Shown here piece by piece: positions 1-8,916 of a stretch of DNA of 64,000 nucleotides. The DNA is from Fontisphaera persica (lineage in GTDB: Bacteria; Verrucomicrobiota; Verrucomicrobiia; Limisphaerales; Fontisphaeraceae), in NCBI RefSeq assembly GCF_024832785.1, contig NZ_CP116615.1, forward strand, positions 2,790,001 to 2,854,000. The letters run 5' to 3'. The notes beneath the pieces are model-generated. The model saw nothing but the letters and a program-made list of their open reading frames with translations, was not told the DNA's origin and did not search any database. The first letter of the stretch is position 1; each line of letters opens with the position of its first letter. The translations under genes were made by a program, and so were the position numbers.

Positions 1-2
1 TG

Positions 3-404
3 CCACCGTACATCAAGGAAGCGGGATTCCTGGATAAAAGCACAGCGGAAGGGCGGGCCAGATTGGAGCGGCTGTTTGGGGAATCGCATTTCCTGCTGCT
101 GCCCACGCGCGCCGAGGCCTACGGCATCGTGTTTTGTGAGGCGGCCTCCTTTGGCCTGCCGAGCATGGCCACCGCGGTGGGCGGCGTGCCCTCAATCATC
201 CGGGAGGGATTAAACGGCCACACCTTTCCGCCCAGCGCCGGGCCGGACGAGTATGCTGGTCAAATTGAGCGCCTGATGCGCCGTTACCACGAGTATCGCA
301 GGCTGGCGCGCAATTCGTTTCTGGAGTACCAGCGCCGGCTCAATTGGCCCACCGCCGCGCAACGCATGCGCGCCTTGCTGGAAAAAATCACCGGGCAGGG
401 TTAA
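3..404 (+). CDS. Glycosyltransferase family 4, C-terminal part (5' end outside window)
   Basis: The reading frame is open from the first bases, so only the last 133 residues are present. They form the C-terminal nucleotide-sugar-binding half of a GT-B glycosyltransferase. The stretch PTRAEAYGIVFCEAASFGLP carries the E-x7-E signature of GT4 enzymes, with the two glutamates (AEAYG and CEA) that contact the donor sugar nucleotide. It is followed by VGGVPSII and NGHTF, also typical of the family. The acceptor and donor sugars cannot be told from this fragment. The gene converges on the leftward lptE-like gene, with 14 bases between the stop codons. The family call is secure; the pathway is unknown. 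Confidence 0.85.
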   Translation, partial: PPYIKEAGFLDKSTAEGRARLERLFGESHFLLLPTRAEAYGIVFCEAASFGLPSMATAVGGVPSIIREGLNGHTFPPSAGPDEYAGQIERLMRRYHEYRRLARNSFLEYQRRLNWPTAAQRMRALLEKITGQG

Positions 405-418
405 GGCGGGGAAGCGGC

Positions 419-943
419 TTACCAATCCCCATCGGTCAACAGGGCGGTGATGCGCCGCGCCAAATCCTGGGCCAGCAGCGGTGTGGCCTGGCGCTCGGTG
501 CTGTTCAAATCCGTGCCCACCCGCACCGTCGTGGTGCCGGTGACTTCGCGGTCCAGCAAAACCTTGCCGGAGGACCGCTCCACGGCCTTGACGCGTGCCG
601 TGAGGGACAGGAAATAATCTTGCACGCTGACCAGGTCATGAGGTTGATAACTCAACGGCGAGCGGGAAAAGCGGGTGACGGCGCCGGTCACCACGATGTC
701 AGCATCCCCATCAGAATTCAAACGGAAGGTGCCGTCCTGCTGCAGGCTTTTGCGCAAGGCATGCGTCACCGGCTCGCCCAGGCGCGGCTCCATGGTCTGG
801 TTTTGGAAGGGTTTGACAAAGATGCTGCGCTCCCCGGCCGCCAAGCCGTTGCTGGGGCCCAGGCGATAGCCCGCGCAACCGGCCAGGCAGCCGATTACCA
901 GACCCCACCACAAAGCCCGGGCAAGGCAGGAAAGTCCCCTCAT
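419..943 (-). CDS. lptE: LptE-like LPS-assembly lipoprotein
   Basis: The 174-residue product has a lipoprotein signal peptide with a hydrophobic stretch and a lipobox LAGC at residues 20-23, giving a predicted lipidated Cys23. The mature start AGYRLGPS and the following IFVKPFQNQTMEP resemble the LptE/RlpB family, which plugs the LptD barrel and helps insert lipopolysaccharide in the outer leaflet. The central part alternates short beta strands with a helix ending in LARRITALLTDGDW, as expected for this small alpha/beta fold. It lies 9 bases downstream of the BamD-like gene on the same strand, so the two look co-transcribed as an outer-membrane assembly pair. Family assignment rests on lipobox, length and context rather than a diagnostic motif. 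Confidence 0.7.
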   Translation of the reverse strand: MRGLSCLARALWWGLVIGCLAGCAGYRLGPSNGLAAGERSIFVKPFQNQTMEPRLGEPVTHALRKSLQQDGTFRLNSDGDADIVVTGAVTRFSRSPLSYQPHDLVSVQDYFLSLTARVKAVERSSGKVLLDREVTGTTTVRVGTDLNSTERQATPLLAQDLARRITALLTDGDW

Positions 944-952
944 AATTCGCCG

Positions 953-1996
953 TCACTTGGCGCTGGCGGCCGGTTTGTCGGCGGGAGCGCTTTCCTGGCG
1001 CGGCCCCAGCAGTTTGTTCAAGACCTCGAGCCGTTTGCGCGCGGTCTCGGCGTAGGGCGAGTTGGGGTCCATGGCCAGGCATTCGTTGTAGTAGATGCGC
1101 GCCCCCTCGTAACGTTTGCGTTTGTCGTAGAATTTGGCGACCTGAAAACTTCCCCGGGCCTGCTCGGTGCGAAGCAGCTCGATGTTTTTTCGGGCCTCCG
1201 GCACGCGGGGGTCCTCCGGAAATAGCGTGATGAAATCGGTGAAGGTGGCGACCGCCATGTTGGCAGCGTTCTGGTCGTACTCCGCCGTCTGCGACTGCCG
1301 CATGTAGGCGAGCCCCTGTTTGAAGGTGGCGTCCGCCGCGATTTCCTTGCGGTCATAGTACCGGTCGGCGGCGCGCTCGTAGGCCTTGGCGGCGCTGAAA
1401 TTATCCGGCGCCTTCTTGAACAGGCCCCGTTTGTTTTCATGCGCCTGCCCGATTTTCATCTGCGCCTGGGCGGAGATGTCGGTGTAGGGACCGTTTTGGA
1501 TGATTTTCTCGTACATGTCGGCGGTTTTGTCCATGGAACGGTACAAGGGCACCAGGCCCAGCACGCGGAACCACTTGCCTGCCAGGTAGCTATTGGCAAT
1601 TTCAAACTGCCGCTGCATGACCTCCTCGTACTTTTCGTACTTGGGATATTTCTCGAGCAGTTTCTGGTATTCCCGGAAGGCCTTTTCGCCATTGCCCCGG
1701 GCCTCGTAGCAGCGCGCCACGTAATACTGGGCCTCCGGCGCGTAATCCGACAACGGCCACTGGGCCACGGTGCGCCGGGCGGCGCGCAGGGCCAGGCTGT
1801 AATCTTTTTTCTCGAAGGCCTGTTTGGCCACCTCCAGTTGGTCCTTGGCGCGGCCTTTGACCCATTCGCCCTTGGAGCCAACCGGCTCGTAATACCAGCC
1901 CTCGCCCGGCCTGTACACCAGCGGGGCAGGCGATTCAAAGGTGAAGGCCATCAGGGCCGCCGCCACCAGCAACCACCGTATCGTCCAGCGATTCAT
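953..1996 (-). CDS. bamD: BamD-like outer-membrane assembly TPR protein
   Basis: The 347-residue exported protein starts with a signal sequence (residues 1 to about 26). It then carries tetratricopeptide-type helical repeats, for example SLALRAARRTVAQWPLSDYA, EYQKLLEKYPKYEKYEE and ARIYYNECLAMDPNSPYAE. Segments of the form tail-F-P-DPRVPEARK are characteristic of BamD/YfiO, the lipoprotein scaffold of the beta-barrel assembly machine. No clear lipobox cysteine is seen after the signal peptide, unlike proteobacterial BamD, so membrane attachment may differ. The ATG at 1996 is preferred to a TTG three codons upstream because the hydrophobic signal peptide begins there. It is followed closely by the lptE-like gene. 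The C-terminal tail is rich in Pro, Ala and Lys. Confidence 0.75.
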   Translation of the reverse strand: MNRWTIRWLLVAAALMAFTFESPAPLVYRPGEGWYYEPVGSKGEWVKGRAKDQLEVAKQAFEKKDYSLALRAARRTVAQWPLSDYAPEAQYYVARCYEARGNGEKAFREYQKLLEKYPKYEKYEEVMQRQFEIANSYLAGKWFRVLGLVPLYRSMDKTADMYEKIIQNGPYTDISAQAQMKIGQAHENKRGLFKKAPDNFSAAKAYERAADRYYDRKEIAADATFKQGLAYMRQSQTAEYDQNAANMAVATFTDFITLFPEDPRVPEARKNIELLRTEQARGSFQVAKFYDKRKRYEGARIYYNECLAMDPNSPYAETARKRLEVLNKLLGPRQESAPADKPAASAK

Positions 1997-2013
1997 GAAC
2001 CGCAACCGTACTG

Positions 2014-2712
2014 TCAGCGGGCGGGCAAGTCAAGACGGGGCACGGGCGCCGGCTGGCCGGCTGGCCGGCGGTCTGCCGCGGCGATGGCGGCGGCATACCA
2101 CAGCGCCACCTCCTCGCTGCACGTCACGCAGTACTCCAAATCCCGCAACAACCCATCCTCCAGCGCATAGACCCAGGCATGCACCGACAGGTTTTGCCCG
2201 CGTCCCCAGGCATCCTGGACCACGGGCGACTGGCTGACGTGCAGGGCCTGTTCCAATACATTCAGCTCACACAAACGCAACACTTTCGCCGCTTCATCCG
2301 GCAACGCCGCCAGCCGTTCCCGGTGGCGCTCGGCCACCTCCCGCACATGCCGCAACCAGTGGTCCACCAATCCCAGGCGGTCCCCGCGCCAGGCCGCCTG
2401 CACGCCGCCGCAACCGTAATGGCCGCACACGATGATGTGCTCCACTTGCAACACCTCCACCGCAAATTGCATGACCGCCAGGCTGTTGAGGTCGCTATGA
2501 ACCACCACGTTGGCAATGTTGCGGTGCACGAACATCTCGCCCGGCAACAGGCCGGTAATCTCATTGGCCGGGACGCGGCTGTCCGCGCACCCAATCCACA
2601 GGAATTTGGGGCGTTGTTGCTGCGCCAGGGTGGCGAAAAAACCGGGTTGCCGCGCCTCCATCTGCCGGGCCCAATTCTGGTTGTTGGCAAGCAACGTCTT
2701 GAGTGTGCGCAT
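2014..2712 (-). CDS. Beta-class carbonic anhydrase
   Basis: The product interconverts CO2 and bicarbonate using an active-site zinc. The 232-residue protein has the family motifs in order: WIGCADSRVPAN (zinc Cys plus the Asp-Arg dyad), then GEMFVHRNIANVV, then VCGHYGCGGV (zinc His and Cys). The length matches a single-domain bacterial beta-carbonic anhydrase. The frame is open upstream, but the ATG at 2712 (MRTLKTLL) starts the usual N-terminal helix, so it was chosen. The gene sits 17 bases upstream of bamD on the same strand and 46 bases downstream of the aminotransferase, so it may be in the same transcript. It is cytoplasmic, with no signal peptide. Confidence 0.92.
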   Translation of the reverse strand: MRTLKTLLANNQNWARQMEARQPGFFATLAQQQRPKFLWIGCADSRVPANEITGLLPGEMFVHRNIANVVVHSDLNSLAVMQFAVEVLQVEHIIVCGHYGCGGVQAAWRGDRLGLVDHWLRHVREVAERHRERLAALPDEAAKVLRLCELNVLEQALHVSQSPVVQDAWGRGQNLSVHAWVYALEDGLLRDLEYCVTCSEEVALWYAAAIAAADRRPAGQPAPVPRLDLPAR

Positions 2713-2758
2713 GGTCCCCCACCTTAGCCATGCCCCCTGCGAACAGCAAACTTTTATG

Positions 2759-4132
2759 TCACCAGCAGAGCCTTGGAGGGTGTGGTGCGCCGCCAATTTC
2801 GGCCAGAATCTCCCGCAGGGCCTGCATGGTTTTGCGGATGTGTGTTTCAGCAATTATCAGCGGCGGGGTGAAGCTGATGACCTCGCCCTGCTCGCCTTCC
2901 GGCAGGACGAGGAAACCTTTGCGCAATAGTTGCTGCACCACCTGCAACGCTTCCGCGCCGGCCGGCCGCCCGCTCCGGCGCAACGCCAGCCCCAGCATCA
3001 ATCCCCGGCCCCGTGCTTCCATCTCCAGCTCGCCGCAGCGCGGTCCCAGTGATTGGAGCGCATCCAGAAACCGCGCCCCCGCCCGCGCACTGTTTTGCAC
3101 CAGTTTTTTTTCGGTAATCTCCTGAATCTGCGCCAAAGCCATGGCGCATCCCACCGGGTTGCCCAGGAAGGTGCTGGTGTGGATGGCCTCGCCCTGGCTG
3201 GGCGGCCAGGCACGGTCCATGAAATCGGCCCGGCCCACACAAGCGGAAAGAGGGAATCCGCCCGTCAAGGCTTTTCCCAGGCAGATAAGGTCAGGAATCA
3301 CTCCTTCATGCTCGCAGGCAAACCACATCCCTGTGCGCCCAAAGCCGGTGTAAATCTCGTCCGTAATCAACCAGGCGCCGCAAGCATCGCACAACCGCCG
3401 CAAGCCCGGTAAAAATTCCGGCGGCGGCACCCGGATGCCGCCCCGCGCCTGCACCGGCTCCACCAGCACCGCCCCGCAATGGCCCGTTTTGAGCTGAGCT
3501 TCCACCGCGGCGAGCACGGCGGGCACTTCTTCCGCATGGACGGGAAAGGGCACAAACTGCCCAAACTGTCCCAATTGCGAGAGAAACGGCTGCCGGAAAA
3601 ACGGGCGATGGGTGGCATTCAACGCGCCATAGCCCAGCCCATGATACCCTCCTTCAAAGGCCACAATCCCGCGCCGGCCGGTGCCCAGGTGGGCCGTTTT
3701 CAAAGCTGCTTCCACCGCTTCAAACCCGGAGTTGCAAAAAATGATCTTGCCCCGGCCGGCGGGCGTGTTGGCCCGGGCTGTACCGCGGGTCCATCGCTCG
3801 AAAGTCAAGCGGCTCAAGGCGCGGGCCAGTTCGGCTTTGCGGGCATGAGGATGCACATCGCCCATGGCATGGGGCAGGCGGGCCATTTGTTGCCGGGCCG
3901 CACGAATGACCCGCGGGTTGGCATGACCCGCCGCCGCCACCCCAAAGGCGGCGGTGAGGTCCAGGTACTTTCGCCCTTCCGCATCCCAAACGTGCAGGCC
4001 GCGCGCGCACTCCCAGACGATGGGCCAGGAACCATCCGGCGCCATGAAGGTGACGTTGCGCGATTCATAGCGGCGCAGCAGCTCCAGCACCCGGCGCGTG
4101 GTACGCCCTGAAATATGTGCATGATGCGGCAT
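2759..4132 (-). CDS. Class III PLP-dependent aminotransferase
   Basis: This 457-residue fold-type I enzyme transfers amino groups using pyridoxal phosphate. The sequence shows the glycine-rich NSGFEAVEAALK segment, the cofactor-binding Asp in ITDEIYTGFGRTG (Asp258), and the Schiff-base lysine in CLGKALTGGFPLS (Lys287). It also has the HTSTFLGNPVGCAMALA motif of the ornithine/acetylornithine/4-aminobutyrate aminotransferase group. The substrate cannot be fixed: the neighbours are queE (6 bases upstream) and carbonic anhydrase, which suggest no single pathway. It is longer than ArgD (about 400 residues) because of an N-terminal extension resembling GABA or diaminobutyrate aminotransferases. The ATG at 4132 is used. 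Confidence 0.88.
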   Translation of the reverse strand: MPHHAHISGRTTRRVLELLRRYESRNVTFMAPDGSWPIVWECARGLHVWDAEGRKYLDLTAAFGVAAAGHANPRVIRAARQQMARLPHAMGDVHPHARKAELARALSRLTFERWTRGTARANTPAGRGKIIFCNSGFEAVEAALKTAHLGTGRRGIVAFEGGYHGLGYGALNATHRPFFRQPFLSQLGQFGQFVPFPVHAEEVPAVLAAVEAQLKTGHCGAVLVEPVQARGGIRVPPPEFLPGLRRLCDACGAWLITDEIYTGFGRTGMWFACEHEGVIPDLICLGKALTGGFPLSACVGRADFMDRAWPPSQGEAIHTSTFLGNPVGCAMALAQIQEITEKKLVQNSARAGARFLDALQSLGPRCGELEMEARGRGLMLGLALRRSGRPAGAEALQVVQQLLRKGFLVLPEGEQGEVISFTPPLIIAETHIRKTMQALREILAEIGGAPHPPRLCW

Positions 4133-4138
4133 GTTAGC

Positions 4139-4876
4139 TCAAACGCCCCGCTGGTCTGGTGCCCAGATGATTTTATGCAGTTGGGTTTGAAAACGCACCG
4201 GCAGACCATCCGCGAGGATGCGCTCTGCCAATTCCTGGCGGCTGATGGGTTCATGGCCCGCAGGCACCGGCTTCAGCGAGGCGTCCTGCTGCGCCTCGGT
4301 CAACGGCGCAGCCCAGGAAAACAGGATGGGACATAGTTCTGCCAGGCGGCGCTGCAAGACCTGCTCCCGCGCCCACTCGTAATCCTGGCGGGAGGCAATG
4401 ACGAACTTCAATTCGTCGGTGGCCTTCAAGCAGGCCAGATTGTCCCAACGATTGCGCGCGGCCTCGCCGCTGGCCGGGCATTTGATGTCCACAATGCGCC
4501 GCACCCGCGGGTCCACGGTGGAAATGTCCAGCGAGCCGCTGGTCTCCAACAAGGTCACCCAGCCCGCATCACAGAGACTCGTCATCAGCGGCAGGCAGTT
4601 GGGCTGCAACAGCGGCTCGCCGCCGGTCACCTCCACCAGCGGCAGCGGCAGGCTGCGGCTCCGGCCCTGCCACGGCACCGCCAGCTCCCGCACCCGTTGG
4701 ATTATCGCGGGCAGCTCCCAGCGGCGGCCCTCGGTGAAGGCGTAGGCGGTATCGCAATAAGAACACCGCAGATTGCAGGCGGTCAGGCGAATAAAAACAC
4801 ACGGCAGACCGGCGAAAGTGCTTTCGCCCTGCACGCTCAGAAATATTTCATTGACCACCAGCGATGCCATCGCCAT
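4139..4876 (-). CDS. queE: 7-carboxy-7-deazaguanine synthase QueE
   Basis: QueE is the radical-SAM enzyme that converts 6-carboxytetrahydropterin to 7-carboxy-7-deazaguanine in the queuosine/preQ1 pathway. The 245-residue protein has the hallmark N-terminus VNEIFLSVQGES, then GLPCVFIRLTACNLRCSYCD with the iron-sulfur cysteines C34-x3-C38-x2-C41. EVTGGEPLLQ binds SAM. DIKCPASGE and DELKFVIAS are further QueE-type segments. Two ATGs lie close together (4876 and 4870); the first is listed. No other queuosine gene (queC, queD, queF) is in the window. The downstream aminotransferase begins 6 bases after the stop, so transcription is probably shared. Confidence 0.93.
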   Translation of the reverse strand: MAMASLVVNEIFLSVQGESTFAGLPCVFIRLTACNLRCSYCDTAYAFTEGRRWELPAIIQRVRELAVPWQGRSRSLPLPLVEVTGGEPLLQPNCLPLMTSLCDAGWVTLLETSGSLDISTVDPRVRRIVDIKCPASGEAARNRWDNLACLKATDELKFVIASRQDYEWAREQVLQRRLAELCPILFSWAAPLTEAQQDASLKPVPAGHEPISRQELAERILADGLPVRFQTQLHKIIWAPDQRGV

Positions 4877-5039
4877 GCCCGCATGATACGGCAAATCTGC
4901 GCGGGAGCAACTTTGCAGGCGCGCCCGTCCATGCCGGGGAAAAAGTAAGGGGTGCAGCGCTGGCTGGCCGAAGGCCCTGCCGCGCGGCGTTGGGATTTTG
5001 CGGTTGCGGGCCGTCCCCGCTCAAGGCATACAGCAGGCT

Positions 5040-5417
5040 ATGCAATACCTTTCGGCAGGCCTGATTGGACTGGTGACCGGCATCATCAGCGGGATGTTTG
5101 GCGTGGGGGGCGGCATCATCATGGTGCCGGCCATGCTGTTTTTCCTCAGCCCGCCCATACGGGACATCAAGCAGGCCATTGGTACGTCGCTGGTCATCAT
5201 GATTCCCACCGCGCTGATTGGGGCCTGGCGGCATTACAAGCCGGACCCCCTGCTGAGCAACATTCATTGGGGCACCGCCTGGATGATCATCCCCACCGCG
5301 CTGGTGGGCAGCTATTTTGGCGTCTGGATTGCCCAGCAAATGACGGTGGACAACCTCAAGCGCGCCTTTGGCGGCCTGCTGGTCATCATGGGCCTGCGCC
5401 TGATTTTCTTCAAGTAA
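5040..5417 (+). CDS. Small TauE/SafE (TSUP) family membrane permease
   Basis: The 125-residue integral membrane protein opens with MQYLSAGLIGLVTGIISGMFGVGGGIIMVP. This is the glycine-rich first helix of the TSUP (TauE/SafE) family of sulfite or organosulfonate exporters, normally found twice in a full-length protein of about 250 residues. Here only one repeat is present, with about four transmembrane segments, so it would need to dimerise; such half-size members are known. The ATG at 5040 directly precedes the conserved helix and is preferred to upstream starts. It diverges from queE and converges on the MscS gene, whose stop overlaps its last 8 bases. The transported ion is unknown. Confidence 0.8.
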   Translation: MQYLSAGLIGLVTGIISGMFGVGGGIIMVPAMLFFLSPPIRDIKQAIGTSLVIMIPTALIGAWRHYKPDPLLSNIHWGTAWMIIPTALVGSYFGVWIAQQMTVDNLKRAFGGLLVIMGLRLIFFK

Positions 5418-6732
5418 TCGCCGAGGGCGGCGGCGGGGCCACCGGCGGCACGCCCCCTGCCTGGTTGACATAGACGGTTTGCGTCGGGAAGGCAAACTCG
5501 ATGCCGGCCTCATCAAAACGGCGTTTGACCTCCAGGTTGAGGGCGTGCATGCCCTCCACGTATTCCTTGTACACCAGCCCTTTCCACCAATGCACCACCA
5601 GGATGTCCAGTGAATAGGAATTGAACTTTTGGAAGGCCACAATCAAATCGGCCGTCATGGGGTGTTTGCCATAGACGTCTTTGAGAATGTCGGTGGCCAG
5701 TTGGATGCGCTCGGGCGGCGTGTTGTAGTTGATGCCGATGTACATCAGCGTGCGAATGTTCGGCCGGCGCGAGATGTTGGTGATGGTGGCATTGGCAATG
5801 GTCTTGTTGGGCACGGTAATCAGGTGCCCGTCCAGATTGCGGATGCGGGTGCTGCGCAGGCCGATGGTCTCGACGTTGCCATCCACGTTATCCATGGTGA
5901 TGCGGTCGCCGATGCGGAAGGGTTTGTCGGCAAAAATGGACACGGCGCCAAACAAGTTGGCCAGAGTATCCTGCGCCGCCAGGCCCAGCGCCAGGCCGCC
6001 AATGGACAGGGAGGCCAGCATGCCGGTAATCTGGAAATCGAGGTTTTGCGCCGTGACGAGGATGGCCACCAGCACGATGAACACCTTGAGCGTTTTGCGA
6101 ATCACCGGGAACAACTGGGCATTGAACTCCTTGTTCTCCTCCTGCACCCGGCTTTGGAGATGCCGCATGAAAATATCCACCGCTCGCACGGCCATGTAGG
6201 TGATGGACCACGCAATGACCAGCTTCAAACCCTTGGAGAGGTACTTGGAAACCCAGGCCGGCCAGTCAAAAACGTTGAGGCCGACATGCATCAAAATGAC
6301 AAACACAATGACCTTGACCGGCCCCTTGAACAAATCCACCAGCAAATCGTCCAATTGCGTTTCGGTCTTTTGCGTCCAGCGGCGCAGCAATTTTTGAAAG
6401 ATGAAATCCACGCCGCGCGAAGCCAGCCACGCCAGACAGATGTAAATCAGCGAGGCCAGGTATTTCCACAGGGCATGGCCCAGGAAGGGCTGGCGCAGGG
6501 CTTCATATTGGTCGAGGCCGAAGCTCAAGAGAAAATCCCGGTTCACCCCCAGCTTGCTGCTCAGCGCGTCCAAAGTGTCGCTGGTATGCTCCGCTGCCGC
6601 CACAATATTGGTGGCGGGGGCGGGCGGGTTGGTGGCGGTTTGCGCCGCCGCCCAGACCGAGGCCACCAGCAAAACCAACAACACCGCAATCAGACTGTGA
6701 TAAATAACCTTAAAATTCTTCCACATACGCAT
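5410..6732 (-). CDS. MscS-family small-conductance mechanosensitive channel
   Basis: The 440-residue membrane protein begins with a signal-like hydrophobic segment and then has several further membrane helices. The pore helix and beta domain carry the MscS signature: GGLALGLAAQDTLANLFGAVSIFADKPFRIGDRI, followed by VETIGLRSTRIRN and ITVPNKTIANA. MscS channels release small solutes on hypo-osmotic shock. It is longer than E. coli MscS (286 residues) because of the N-terminal region, which includes a periplasmic stretch. The ATG at 6732 is preferred over an upstream TTG at 6768. The C-terminal tail is proline-rich (GGVPPVAPPPPSA). Its stop overlaps the convergent TSUP gene by 8 bases. Confidence 0.9.
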   Translation of the reverse strand: MRMWKNFKVIYHSLIAVLLVLLVASVWAAAQTATNPPAPATNIVAAAEHTSDTLDALSSKLGVNRDFLLSFGLDQYEALRQPFLGHALWKYLASLIYICLAWLASRGVDFIFQKLLRRWTQKTETQLDDLLVDLFKGPVKVIVFVILMHVGLNVFDWPAWVSKYLSKGLKLVIAWSITYMAVRAVDIFMRHLQSRVQEENKEFNAQLFPVIRKTLKVFIVLVAILVTAQNLDFQITGMLASLSIGGLALGLAAQDTLANLFGAVSIFADKPFRIGDRITMDNVDGNVETIGLRSTRIRNLDGHLITVPNKTIANATITNISRRPNIRTLMYIGINYNTPPERIQLATDILKDVYGKHPMTADLIVAFQKFNSYSLDILVVHWWKGLVYKEYVEGMHALNLEVKRRFDEAGIEFAFPTQTVYVNQAGGVPPVAPPPPSAIT

Positions 6733-6805
6733 GGCCCTCAATAAAGCCACGAAACACCCAAGGCTCAAGTCCTAAACGTGCCAGCAGAAACCTTTCAGAC
6801 GGCCG

Positions 6806-7930
6806 CTACGCTTTTTCCACCTCCGCCTCCAACAGCCAATCCTCCCCCACCCGCCGCCAGCGCGGATGCGCCAGCCGCAAGATGTCCTGCCATCCCGCCG
6901 CCCCCCGGCCGGCCACGGCACGCCGGGAGGCGCCACCGCCCAGGATTTTCGGGGCGTAGAAGAAGGCGATGCGCCGGGCCAGCCCCTGGAATAGAAAGGC
7001 GGCCTGGGTCTCGCCGCCGCCTTCGACCAGCAAGGCGGTGACTTCCTCCGCGCCCAGCCGCTGCAACAGGTGAAGAAGGTCAAATCCCCCGGCAGTCAAC
7101 GGCACTTTCCAGACCACCGCACGCTCGGCCAGCGCCTGCAGGCGTTTTGGCGGCGCATTCGGGCCGGCCACAATGAGGGTTTCGGTATGTTCCGCCGGTT
7201 GCAAAACCTGCGCTGACAACGGTGTGCGGGCACGCGGGTCCAAAATAATCCGCCGCCAGGGATGCAGGCGTTGCTGGAGCTGTGGGACGCGCAGGGTCAA
7301 CGCCGGGTCATCCGCAAGAATGGTGTTCACTCCCACCAAAATGGCATCATGCGCCAATCTTAATTTCATGCCTTGGGCGCGCGCCGCATCACCGGTAATC
7401 CATTGGGAGCGGCCGCCCGCATCGGCCAGTTTGCCGTCCAGTGTCATCGCCGCCTTGACGGTGACAGCAGGCAGGCGATGCACCACCCAATGATTGAAGG
7501 CCCAATTTAACCGCGCCGCCGGCTCGGCCAGCACGCCTGCCTCCACCCGGAGGCCCGCCTGCCGGAGCAGTTCCAAACCGCGGCCGGCATGAGCCGGATT
7601 GGGGTCGGTGGCCGCCACCACCACGCGCCGGATGCCGGCGCGGAGGATGGCCTCCGTGCACGGCGGGGTGCGCCCGGTGGTGCAACAAGGCTCCAACGTC
7701 ACATAGAGGGTGGCCCCGCGCGGGGAGGCTCCAGCCTGTTGCGCGTCCGCCAAGGCCTCAATTTCCGCATGAGGCGCCCCTGCCCGCCGGTGCCAGCCAC
7801 GCCCCAACACCCGCCCGCCGCGCACCAACACCGCGCCCACCATGGGGTTGGGCGAGGTGCAGCCCCGTCCCCGCCGGGCCAGCCTCAAGGCCTGCCGCAT
7901 GAATATGACATCCTGAGGGTCCGGCTGCAT
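6806..7930 (-). CDS. ribD: Bifunctional riboflavin deaminase/reductase RibD
   Basis: RibD performs the second and third steps of riboflavin synthesis, deaminating diaminohydroxyphosphoribosylaminopyrimidine and then reducing the ribosyl chain with NADPH. The N-terminal domain shows the zinc-dependent deaminase signature: HAEIEAL (His54, Glu56) and PCCTTGRTPPC (residues 81-91). The C-terminal reductase domain starts near KAAMTLDGKLA and contains ITGDAARAQ and LVGVNTILADDP. At 374 residues it has the usual full length. It lies 15 bases downstream of ftsY on the same strand, so it is probably the distal gene of the nusB / PHP / ftsY cluster. No other rib genes are present here. Confidence 0.96.
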   Translation of the reverse strand: MQPDPQDVIFMRQALRLARRGRGCTSPNPMVGAVLVRGGRVLGRGWHRRAGAPHAEIEALADAQQAGASPRGATLYVTLEPCCTTGRTPPCTEAILRAGIRRVVVAATDPNPAHAGRGLELLRQAGLRVEAGVLAEPAARLNWAFNHWVVHRLPAVTVKAAMTLDGKLADAGGRSQWITGDAARAQGMKLRLAHDAILVGVNTILADDPALTLRVPQLQQRLHPWRRIILDPRARTPLSAQVLQPAEHTETLIVAGPNAPPKRLQALAERAVVWKVPLTAGGFDLLHLLQRLGAEEVTALLVEGGGETQAAFLFQGLARRIAFFYAPKILGGGASRRAVAGRGAAGWQDILRLAHPRWRRVGEDWLLEAEVEKA

Positions 7931-7945
7931 AAGCGCGGGCAGGGT

Positions 7946-8860
7946 CTAGCCTTTAATCATGAAGAGGGCCTCAGCAAATTGCTGCGCGTCAAAGGGCTGC
8001 AAGTCGTCCGGCTGCTCGCCCACGCCAACGAATTTGACCGGCAGGCCCAATTCCTTTTGAATGGCCACCACCATGCCGCCTTTGCTGGTGCCATCCAGCT
8101 TCGTCACCACCAGGCCCGTGACGGGCACGGCTTTGGAAAATTCCCGCGCCTGCAACAGCGCATTGGTGCCGGTGCTGCCGTCCAGCACCAGCAGCACTTC
8201 GTGCGGCGCACCCTCCATTTTGCGGCCAATGACCCGATGCACCTTCTGCAGCTCCTGCATCAAATTGTGCCGGGTATGCTGCCGCCCGGCGGTGTCTACC
8301 AACAGATAATCCTTCTTTTGCGCCAGGGCGGCCGTCACGGCATCATGCGCCACGGCCGCCGGGTCCGCTCCGTGGGCGCCGGCAATCACGGGCACCTGCA
8401 GCCGCTGTCCCCAGAGTTTGAGCTGCTCGACGGCCGCGGCGCGGAAGGTGTCGCAGGCCGCCAGCATCGGCGCCAGATTATCCTGCTGGGCCCGCCAAGC
8501 CAGTTTGGCCGCGGTGGTGGTCTTGCCGGTGCCGTTGACCCCCACCAGTGTGACCACGGTCAAACCGGGGACACGCTTCAGCCCGGGGTTGGGCACCTTC
8601 ATGCTCGCCGCCACCTCCCGCGCCGCGATGGCAAAAACATCCAGACCGGCGCTGCCTTGCGTTTCGTAGGCCTGCTTGACGGCCGCGATAATCTGCTGGG
8701 TCATGGCGACCCCCAAATCGGCCCCCAGCAGCGCCGCCTCCAGCTCCTCCAGGGAATGACCGGTGAGCCGCGGCGAACCCGTGACGATGCGCTTGATTTC
8801 ATGAACCAGTTGGTCGGTGGTCTTCTTCAGCCCCGCCTTGATTTTGTCAAAAAAACCCAT
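7946..8860 (-). CDS. ftsY: Signal recognition particle receptor FtsY
   Basis: FtsY is the SRP-receptor GTPase that docks ribosome-nascent-chain complexes at the inner membrane. The 304-residue protein contains the N domain helices, then the GTPase P-loop GVNGTGKTTTAAKL (about residues 108-121), the DTFRAAAVEQL motif, DTAGR (189-193) and VTKLDGTSKGG. The acidic A domain of E. coli FtsY is absent: the protein starts MGFFDKIKAGLKKT, as in many short FtsYs. The ATG at 8860 was chosen because this motif is the conserved start of the NG domain. It lies between the PHP phosphoesterase and ribD on one strand. Confidence 0.96.
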   Translation of the reverse strand: MGFFDKIKAGLKKTTDQLVHEIKRIVTGSPRLTGHSLEELEAALLGADLGVAMTQQIIAAVKQAYETQGSAGLDVFAIAAREVAASMKVPNPGLKRVPGLTVVTLVGVNGTGKTTTAAKLAWRAQQDNLAPMLAACDTFRAAAVEQLKLWGQRLQVPVIAGAHGADPAAVAHDAVTAALAQKKDYLLVDTAGRQHTRHNLMQELQKVHRVIGRKMEGAPHEVLLVLDGSTGTNALLQAREFSKAVPVTGLVVTKLDGTSKGGMVVAIQKELGLPVKFVGVGEQPDDLQPFDAQQFAEALFMIKG

Positions 8861-8916
8861 GTGTGTTCCTTTACCACTCCCCGGACCCGCAAACAAAAGC
8901 CGGCGCGCCCATGGCA

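Noticed and set aside
344-1225. Plus-strand open frame overlapping the lptE-like and bamD-like genes
   Set aside because: It is antisense to two genes with clear signal peptides and domain patterns; no motif of its own.
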